Below are positions 57,115 through 64,000 of a DNA stretch of 64,000 nucleotides, piece by piece (position 1 is the first letter of the stretch; every line of letters starts with the position of its first letter). Source of the DNA: Capniomyces stellatus. Taxonomy: Eukaryota > Kickxellomycota > Harpellomycetes > Harpellales > Legeriomycetaceae. The notes beneath the pieces are model-generated. The model ran no database searches and was not told the origin of the DNA. It saw nothing but the letters and a program-made list of their open reading frames with translations. Both the position numbers and the translations under genes were made by a program. The stretch lies in NCBI GenBank assembly GCA_001661515.1, contig LUVW01000003.1, positions 372,001-436,000 of the forward strand. The letters run 5' to 3'.

Positions 57115-58305
57115 ATGAGGATTTTGAGTGTAAAAGTAGTCATTTCGGCCTATTTAGTGTGCCAGGAAGTAGCAGCAGTACCCGATTCACTACAACGGGT
57201 ATTTTCAAAAAATAAAGCTATAAATGATTGGGTTCTGGAATCAGGCAATCTTAGTGTTGGACGCAATCGACTCTCTGCGGCATCAGCGGGAAATAAAATC
57301 ATCTTTGCTGGGGGGATAGGACAAGATGGGAACAGCTCAAACGTTATTGATATTTACAACGCAGAAAGAAAAAAGTGGGAAAACGCTGTTTTGTCTGAGG
57401 CAAGATCGGAAATAGGAGGTGGATCGTTTGGTGGGGGTCGGTTTGCTGTGTTTGCAGGGGGTATTTTGGACTCGTCAAAGCCATCAGATAAAGTAGATGT
57501 CTACGACAGCAAAAACGGGAAATGGGCTGAACTGAAACTTAGCGAAGCAAGAGTAAACCCAATAGTTCTCAATCTAGGCAATGTTGCTGCAATATATGGA
57601 GGTGTACTTTTAACCAAGCCTTACATATCAAGCACTGTGGACTACATATCAACCGATCTTTCTATCAATTCGGAAAAGGCAAACATTGACATACCCAACT
57701 ATGGCGTTGGTTTGAGTAATCCAAAGGATAAGATCGGGTTTGTAGTAGGAGGATACCAAAACAACTCTCCAGAAGAAAAGTTCAGCGATTTGCAGCCCTC
57801 TGAAAACGCAGTATTTGTTACAACAAAAGAACAGTGTGGGTGCGAAGATAATATAGTAAAGGTAACACCTTTGAAAACCCCAAGATGGAAAGCAAGCGGT
57901 GCTTACTCTTCAGGGAAATATGTAATTGCAGGCGGATTCACAAACAGCAAGGCAGATGGCGTAAAAATGTCAGATAAAGTTGATATTTATAAAAAGGAAG
58001 ATTCGAGCTGGATCGAATCAATTGCTAAACTTAGTGTGCCAAGATCAGGGATTTACTCGGGTGCACTAAAAGAATACATTCTATTTTGGGGAGGATCAAA
58101 CAACTCAACTTTGGACATTTTTGACACAAAGACTAACGACATGGTGGCCAATGTCCCAACCAAGTTACAAATGAAAATACCAAGAACCGAGGCTGGTGTC
58201 GCTGTATTGGGTGGCTGTGTGTTAGCTGTTGGTGGCGGTGTACCAAAAGGCGAATCTATGGCAACGACCTCTGTTGAGTTTATCAATGCCTGTGTTTATC
58301 CATGA
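57115..58305 (+). CDS. Secreted kelch-repeat beta-propeller protein
   Basis: Single exon, 396 aa, complete. The N-terminus (RILSVKVVISAYLVCQEVAA) looks like a signal peptide with cleavage after AVA-type residues. It is followed by a series of kelch blades, each with a hydrophobic strand, a Gly-Gly turn and a later aromatic: KIIFAGGIGQ, FAVFAGGILD, AAIYGGVLL, IGFVVGGYQ, KYVIAGGFTN, YILFWGGSN and VLAVGGGVP. Seven such blades can be counted, enough for one propeller. Repeated VDVYDSKNGKW-like strands lie between them. There is no second domain and no hydrophobic C-terminal tail, so the product should be soluble outside the cell or in the secretory pathway. Most fungal kelch proteins are cytosolic polarity factors or galactose-oxidase-like enzymes; no catalytic residues of the latter are evident. 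Confidence 0.85.
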   Translation: MRILSVKVVISAYLVCQEVAAVPDSLQRVFSKNKAINDWVLESGNLSVGRNRLSAASAGNKIIFAGGIGQDGNSSNVIDIYNAERKKWENAVLSEARSEIGGGSFGGGRFAVFAGGILDSSKPSDKVDVYDSKNGKWAELKLSEARVNPIVLNLGNVAAIYGGVLLTKPYISSTVDYISTDLSINSEKANIDIPNYGVGLSNPKDKIGFVVGGYQNNSPEEKFSDLQPSENAVFVTTKEQCGCEDNIVKVTPLKTPRWKASGAYSSGKYVIAGGFTNSKADGVKMSDKVDIYKKEDSSWIESIAKLSVPRSGIYSGALKEYILFWGGSNNSTLDIFDTKTNDMVANVPTKLQMKIPRTEAGVAVLGGCVLAVGGGVPKGESMATTSVEFINACVYP

Positions 58306-58772
58306 TCTTGCCACCTTGTTCTATGCGAGGCCTGACAGATATTAAAATTGTTTTTACTTTTTTGTCTTATTTTGTTTTATTTTGAAATATAGTGTTTGCC
58401 TTTTATTGATTTTAACTTTCTATTTATACAAGTAAATAGAAAATCCAAATTGATATGAATTTTGACAGAGGGCAATGGTACTTTACAATGGAAAATTGAC
58501 TATACAGATGCCGCGATCTTGGGTTAGATAGCATGCAGGCCAAGAACAATGTTGTCTTTTGGTGGTTTTATTGACTCTTGAAAGAGTGTAAAAAATATAT
58601 ATATTGAATTTAAAGAGCGTAAAATTTCAAAATTATATTGTGTCTAGTCTATTTGCTTTAAGTATCAAAATATGTTTGGTATAGTCTGTATCAAAAATGA
58701 AAAGGAATATAAAAGAAACTAAAGGGAATTTCCGGGTCAGTTATAGTGTAAACGGGTAAGTGGCAAGTATTG
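58306..58772. other. Convergent intergenic region
   Basis: 3' flanks of the kelch gene (+) and the MBOAT gene (-). T-rich just after the kelch stop; no gene or notable repeat. Confidence 0.6.
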
Positions 58773-61248
58773 CTACTGTACTTTTTTAGTTTTTTGTTGT
58801 TCATCTGCCTTTGCAGTGTGTGGCTTTTCCTTGTGTTTAAGGTGCTTGGCTTGGAGTCTTTTTAAGTAAGATTTACCACCTAGCAAGTACAGGCCAACAT
58901 TGATGAGAATGATAGCGTACACAAGATAGTAGTGGAACTTTCTCCAGGCTGACAAAGAGTCGCTTACACTCAACAGTATAAACGGTGCCATTTCAAAGCA
59001 CAAACAGGTTGACGTGATCAAGGTTGCTGCAATTTTATACGCAACTTGAAAAAATAAATGGTATTTTCCCAAAAAAGCTGTGTCCGCATAAAACGGGTGA
59101 AGCAACTTGTAAATCTCACGAGTGGTGTTGGAAACAAAAGCCGCAACAGCAAATGCTAGATAGTAACCTGGGTAAAATCCATGCCACCAAGCCGAAATAA
59201 AAAACGTCATCAGTGTCGATCGATTACTTGACCGTTTACCCTCGGGCAAAGACCTCAGATAAACGTAATGTCTTAGCCAGGTGTTCGTGCCTACATTCCA
59301 AGCCTCAACAAAATCTTTCTGGTATGTAGCAAACTCGATGTTCAATATGTTTACATTGGATATGTCGGTGCTAGTAATAGTAACAGCCAAGAAAATTAGT
59401 TATTCGTTCATGTTTAATGGTAGGGAAACTTTAAGAGATCATGAAACTTTTCTACTATTATTCTGGTTGGGTCAAGAATAGGCAGAAAAATGAAAGGGTA
59501 AAACAAAAACTTGATGCAATATATATTTACATGTATAATACTTACAACATATACTTGTTCTCCTTGTCATAACCGGTGAATCCCAAACCACACAATACAC
59601 TTGCACCTTGCGCCATTTTCCATGCTACATAAAACTGGGCACGGCTAATAACCCCTGATAAATAAAAGTAAATGTACCTAATTGGGTTTGTAGTTTGATA
59701 TTAACTATGTGGTGTTAGGACTCGATATAAAAAAAAATGCGGTGTTGGATTGTAACCGTTCCAGTAGCTTAACCGATCAAGAAGTGAATCAACTAATCGA
59801 TCAACCAATAAAATACCAACATAGCGTAGAGGAGCCAATAGCAAAAAAAAAACATTATAGACAAAGATTTCGGTCTTACCTATATGAAAAGGAGTATTGA
59901 TCAAAACTATTCGACAACACTTGTTTATATTGGTAAACAGAACCGTACATAGTGTATATATACGCCCAAAACAGCGAGTAAGCAAGCTGGCGGTATCCAA
60001 TCAGTCTACGCGAGCCCAACGCCTTTCTCTATTTGGTTTAAAATAGATTAATTTGAGAAAAGAAATTACTTTTGTTGGTTTGTCTTTACAAATAAAAAAG
60101 CCGTATGAATATTTGATATTTGATATTTGATATTTGATATTTGATATTTAGGCAAATGCAGCTGGTAAATAAATACTGTCACACTTACATCATCCATTTC
60201 AATCATTTTCCTGTAAAGAGATAGCTACAATAGATATTTTAAATTGAATCACCTTGATTTTGTTAAGCTAGTATAAAATAATGCTTTGCAAGGATCAATT
60301 AGTGTTAGAAATGTATGTAAGAAACAAGATGTGCAAGATACTTACCTCAAAAGATGGGCCACATGTGTATGAAGGAAAGAAAAATATAAATCCAAAATAT
60401 TCCAGCAGGGGAGGCACTTGTGTGATTTTGTTTGTCTCGTTATACCGAGTCAAGGTCTAGTGAATACGTTGGGTTGGAAAATAAGAAGGAATGGCACACA
60501 ATGAGACGGGAAAACAAAGGTGGTGAGAAGGGGGAGGTTAATAGGTACGCAACCTGATATTTATTACTTGGTATGTTTTCAAAGTAGACTTACCTCTTTA
60601 CTATCTCTACCGTCGTACAAACAGTACGCTAGCGAGGTTAATTTGATTACTAGAACCATTTGAGAGCCTGTGTGATCATAGTTCACCTTGGATGATTCTG
60701 ATATTTGTCGGAGATACTGGCTAATAATCCCCGCAGGAAGTAATTAATGTTTAGTAATGGATTGATAAAAAAAGTCGAACGCTTTTTCCAAAATAATAAC
60801 AACAATAACAATAATAACAAAGGATAAATCGATAAAACGATAAAGAAGAATTTCAGAGATAAAAGATATGGTATTAATGAATATTTGTCAAAAATGTATC
60901 AATAAACAACAGAATTTACCTGTACGAAATATGTAGCATTGAGTAGGCGAATACAGACAAAGTCATAGTCTTTCCTCTAAGTACACACATCATTGCGTAC
61001 ACAACCAGTGAATGGAATAGAATGTGCAAAAGCCCAGTAAACAGGTCTTGGACAAACACCATAAAAAACACGCTGACCACAATACTAAAAGTGTGCTTTA
61101 GCCATGCTTTTTCTTTTGGGATGGTATTGAATAGATGTGCCAAAGGGTAGCTAGCGATAATCGAGAAAATTATAGCTAGCTGATCTTCATTTATCCCACC
61201 CAAGTAGTTGGACGACAAGAATCTGAAAACCCCGTTGATAAAATTCAT
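58773..61248 (-). CDS. MBOAT lysophospholipid acyltransferase (ALE1/LPCAT-like), seven exons
   Basis: Minus-strand exons 60920-61248, 60594-60720, 60346-60456, 60189-60224, 59880-60028, 59546-59644 and 58773-59370 give 482 aa; every junction is GT-AG and in phase. Family landmarks in order: exon 2 TGSQMVLVIKLTSLAY then YDGRD; exon 3 PPLLEYFGFIFFFPSYTCGP then SFE; exon 6 ASVLCGLGFTGYD; exon 7 EAWNVGTNTWLRHYVYLR with the conserved Asn, and TFFISAWWHGFYPGYYLAF with the catalytic His. These are the ALE1/LPCAT3-type signatures. The enzymes re-acylate lysophospholipids with acyl-CoA in the ER membrane (Lands cycle). Multiple membrane segments are present, and the protein ends in KKVQ, a KKxx ER-retrieval signal. 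The length fits plant and animal members better than the longer yeast Ale1 (619 aa). A 36-nt exon 4 encodes LSLYRKMIEMDD. Confidence 0.94.
60111..60150. repeat. 7-bp tandem repeat (atttgat) in MBOAT intron 4
   Basis: Five exact copies plus a partial one lie inside the intron between exons 4 and 5 of the acyltransferase. A simple microsatellite. Confidence 0.9.
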
Positions 61249-61583
61249 TGTTGTCTACGTAGCTTTATCCCTCGCTTCCTCTGTGAGTGTAACAAGTAAT
61301 TATGTGTCTCCTTGTGTGTGCTCTATTGTAAAATTCAGAACCTATGTAGTTTTTTGTAAAATAAAACACTCTTAAATTCAATTCTGCTAACGTAAAAACA
61401 GAGTAAAGTGTTTCAATGGTTCGTTGGCTACTTTTTTACTTTTTTACTTTTTGTTATTTTTTTTTCTGTTATTATTTGCGTGACTTTTTTTTTTTGTGAT
61501 ATCTTTGGACTGGTTATCAAGTCGGGTTCGATATAATAGTTTCTTGATTCTCAGTCTTTTTTTTCTTTTTTTTTTTTTTTTTN

Positions 61584-61615
<32 letters not shown>

Positions 61616-63163
61616 CGGAGCATCCTCGCTAGTAATGTGATATCGATTAGATTAATTGGTTGCTTTGTAAAAAGAATAAAACTAAAATTAGTGAGATAAA
61701 AAGTTAAAAAGTAAATAAATGAAACCAAGCTCATTTCGACCAGTTTAACTCGCTAGTTAGTGCCAAACTTCAGCTAAAATACAACAACAGCTGGGAGTCA
61801 CGGAAATTAGGGCTTGAGAAACTAATTTGGTATATTTCTCATGAGCATCAAATGTGTACGAATGATATATTAAAGAACCTAAATCAGAAATCACATTTTT
61901 TTTCTTCTTAGAAATCATAATTTGTTTATATCATTACCAGTTAACATTGGTTAGAGGCCAAATACGAAATATAAATGATTCTGCTGTTAGAAAAGGCGCA
62001 ACTCGGTTGTACTGCTTTGTTTGTTAAATTTGGTAATAAACCCGCTTGAAATCACAAGCAGGTAGCATCTACAGTCTTGGAAAATTGCCCTTAGTGCTTC
62101 AAATTTGTCACTTGCAACAACAACAACAAAAGGAGGGGGGACAAACAAATATGCTTAATGAACCTCTTTTTTATTGATGTTTAATGAGCTTCTTTTTGGA
62201 CATAAATTATAAAGACAAATAAACAAACACCTTATTTACATATTCCATTTTTCCAGTCCAAACCAAGTATCTTGGAACATTAAATATTTTGGACTCTGGT
62301 GTTGCCTTTAAAGACTCCGCGTTTTACCGCCATTAAAGATCAAGCTGCAGAACCCCAAGCACTATTTTCATTTTTTTTTTATTGATACTCGAAAACTATT
62401 TTCAATAATATCTTATACACGAGTAAATAGCACCAATCTTATATTTTTACTCAGATTTGGCATAATATATTAACATACTATGGTTTAAAAATACCTTTGT
62501 AGCTTGTTTGCCAAGCTCTCTAAAAATACGTTGGACATTTCAATAAAAATTTAAAAATAAGTTGGACATTTTCTGGCTGCAATGTATAGCAGAGCAACAG
62601 CTGATCTACACAGCTTGACCAACAGGTGGAGATAATAAAACCGTTTACGCTTATATATCACCCCCCGAAAAGCAAAGAATTGCGCACTAAAATGGACTAA
62701 ACCCCCTTCACCCCATAATTGATTATTGGCACCAAAATATTATTCTGATGCTTTTAAACGACTAAAACAATTAGCGGCAAAACTTCAATGTTTGTTTTTT
62801 AAGGAGTAGTAATCTAAATTAAACGATAAGTTTGTAACATTTACGAAAAACATTGGTAACTAGTAGCATTAAAAGTGAAAACTGTAGCATTAATAGTGAA
62901 AATAATATCATTAAGTAAAGTTTCATATAGTTGGAATAAATTGGGATGGAGTACTGAACTTATGAATCAGTTTGATTGTTGCTGGTATTTTTGGGTATTT
63001 AAAGAGAGCATAGTTACCGACTTAATTTACATCCCGTAGGAGTCAACTTTCATTTAGCAACAAATCCTTTTATTTGAATCGGTTTTATTACTTTGCTCTG
63101 TTTTATTTTTTTGTTTTATTTTATTTTAACTGCTACACTACCAATTTGCTTGTATAACACAAT
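61249..63163. other. Divergent intergenic region, MBOAT and hydrolase
   Basis: About 1.9 kb between the divergent starts of the acyltransferase (-) and the hydrolase (+). It holds several T-tracts, including the long one with an undetermined base. No gene is supported. The T-rich run 63100-63128 lies just upstream of the hydrolase start. Confidence 0.6.
61566..61610. repeat. Homopolymer T tract with one undetermined base
   Basis: About 45 consecutive T with an N at 61583. The true length is uncertain because such tracts are poorly resolved in sequencing. It lies about 320-360 bp upstream of the MBOAT start, where it reads as poly-A in the gene's direction. Confidence 0.9.
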
Positions 63164-64000
63164 ATGTCTGACTTGTATGGATTTGCATTCCCACACCACT
63201 TGGGCAAGGAGGAGCAAGAAAAGTACACTAGTGATATGGAGAAGGTGATGGAGGATGCTAGAACTAGCTTTATAGAAAATGGACCAAAACTCCCAAGCTG
63301 GTCATTAGAGGCTCAGGTTGCAATCACCCGCATTAAAGCCGAGCTATTTATTCTGCTTGGCGGAGAAAAGCCTCACAATATAACGCCAGAGAACTTTAAT
63401 GCTGAGCTTATTGGTCAATCACTTGGTCCGTTAAGGAACTTTGAGGTTGATATCAGTAAAAAGAATGGAAAGTTCAGAACGCATTACTGGGATATCTCAG
63501 AAGACAATCTGTTTGAACCACCAGCCCCTGTTTTTAACGAACTTGCCGAAAGCGACAAAAAGTTAGCATCGGAGTCCAACCCAAGAAAGCTATACACTGA
63601 AGTAGTGGCGTCACCAAGCTTTTTGGAAAAGGCCAAGGGTATGGGGATTGACGAAGAGGCAGCGCTTGGAATGAAACCCATTCATGAGAATGAAACCATC
63701 ATTGTTCATTACCATGGAGGTGGTTTTTGTATTGAATCGCCTGCTTTTTATCGCAACAGCTCCGTCGACTTTTGCAACGAAACAGGCTACCGTGTATTTG
63801 GTAAGATTGGTAGTTGAACCTGCTAAATTAGTCATATTTGTGGCTATATCTGTATATAAATCAACACTTCAACCAACATTTACCAATTTCAATCAATCGA
63901 ATTTCTATTTTATAGTGCCTGACTACAGGCTCGCTCCCGAGAATCCATTCCCCAAAGGCATCTATGATGGGTATCTATTTTTCCAACACCTTGTAAACCA
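63164..64000 (+). CDS. Alpha/beta hydrolase (HSL/fold-3 esterase-lipase family), partial at window end
   Basis: Exon 1 63164-63800 and exon 2 from 63916 onward (intron 115 nt, G|GTAAGA...TATAG, phase 1); the gene continues past the window. The 5' end is complete, starting MSDLYGFAFPHHLG. The oxyanion-hole motif HYHGGGF lies near residue 185, and after the splice comes the family signature VPDYRLAPENPFP. Together these define hormone-sensitive-lipase-type (alpha/beta hydrolase fold-3) enzymes acting on small esters or acylglycerols. The nucleophile motif (usually GDSAGG) and the catalytic Asp/His lie beyond 64000. The N-terminal 180 residues form a cap longer than in bacterial esterases. No signal peptide is seen, so a cytosolic location is likely. 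Substrate unknown. Confidence 0.9.

Overview
The window looks like nuclear DNA of an AT-rich filamentous or early-diverging fungus. The evidence is a fused five-domain AROM (ARO1) gene, a fungal-type transcription factor middle-homology region, GPI-anchored cysteine-rich wall proteins, a fungal-style 7TM-RGS protein, and spliceosomal introns of about 90-300 nt, nearly all GT-AG. I place it no lower than Fungi; a Kickxellomycotina/Zoopagomycota-like lineage is only a guess from base composition and gene style. I see no transposon, rRNA, tRNA, CRISPR array, virus remnant or toxin gene.

I support sixteen protein-coding genes. Left part (3-16 kb, all +): a P5B-type P-ATPase with a secreted-type cysteine-rich N-terminus; two tandem GPI-anchored CFEM-like paralogues; and a GDA1/CD39 nucleoside triphosphate diphosphatase. 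Middle (17-25 kb, both -): a fungal_trans-like regulator with no visible zinc cluster, and a tandem CCCH (TTP/Tis11-type) RNA-binding protein. A 3.8 kb gene-free stretch follows. The core housekeeping block (28.6-42.7 kb) holds AP-1 gamma-adaptin (+), the histone chaperone ASF1 (-), the spliceosomal cyclophilin PPIH/CypH (+) and ARO1 (+). Right part (43-61 kb): a membrane protein, a 7TM-RGS protein and a large coiled-coil protein (all -), a secreted kelch protein (+) and an ALE1-like MBOAT lysophospholipid acyltransferase (-). The window ends inside an HSL-type alpha/beta hydrolase (+).

Exon structures were rebuilt by hand from splice sites, reading phase and family conservation. Reconstructed totals are whole codons for the P5B ATPase (1499 aa), apyrase (724), CCCH protein (382), gamma-adaptin (890), ASF1 (331), PPIH (170), MBOAT (482) and, more tentatively, the coiled-coil protein (1484, with a GC-AG intron).

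The genes do not form one pathway. Loose themes are membrane traffic and the secretory system (gamma-adaptin, P5B ATPase, apyrase, MBOAT), the cell surface (two CFEM-like proteins, kelch protein), and nuclear functions (ASF1, PPIH, regulator). The most unusual signals are a strong reversal of GC skew inside long genes on both strands (5' parts G-rich, 3' parts C-rich), the matching eight-cysteine spacing of the tandem CFEM-like pair, an RGS domain apparently split by a Ser/Asp/Gly-rich insertion, and very small exons (19 and 24 nt).
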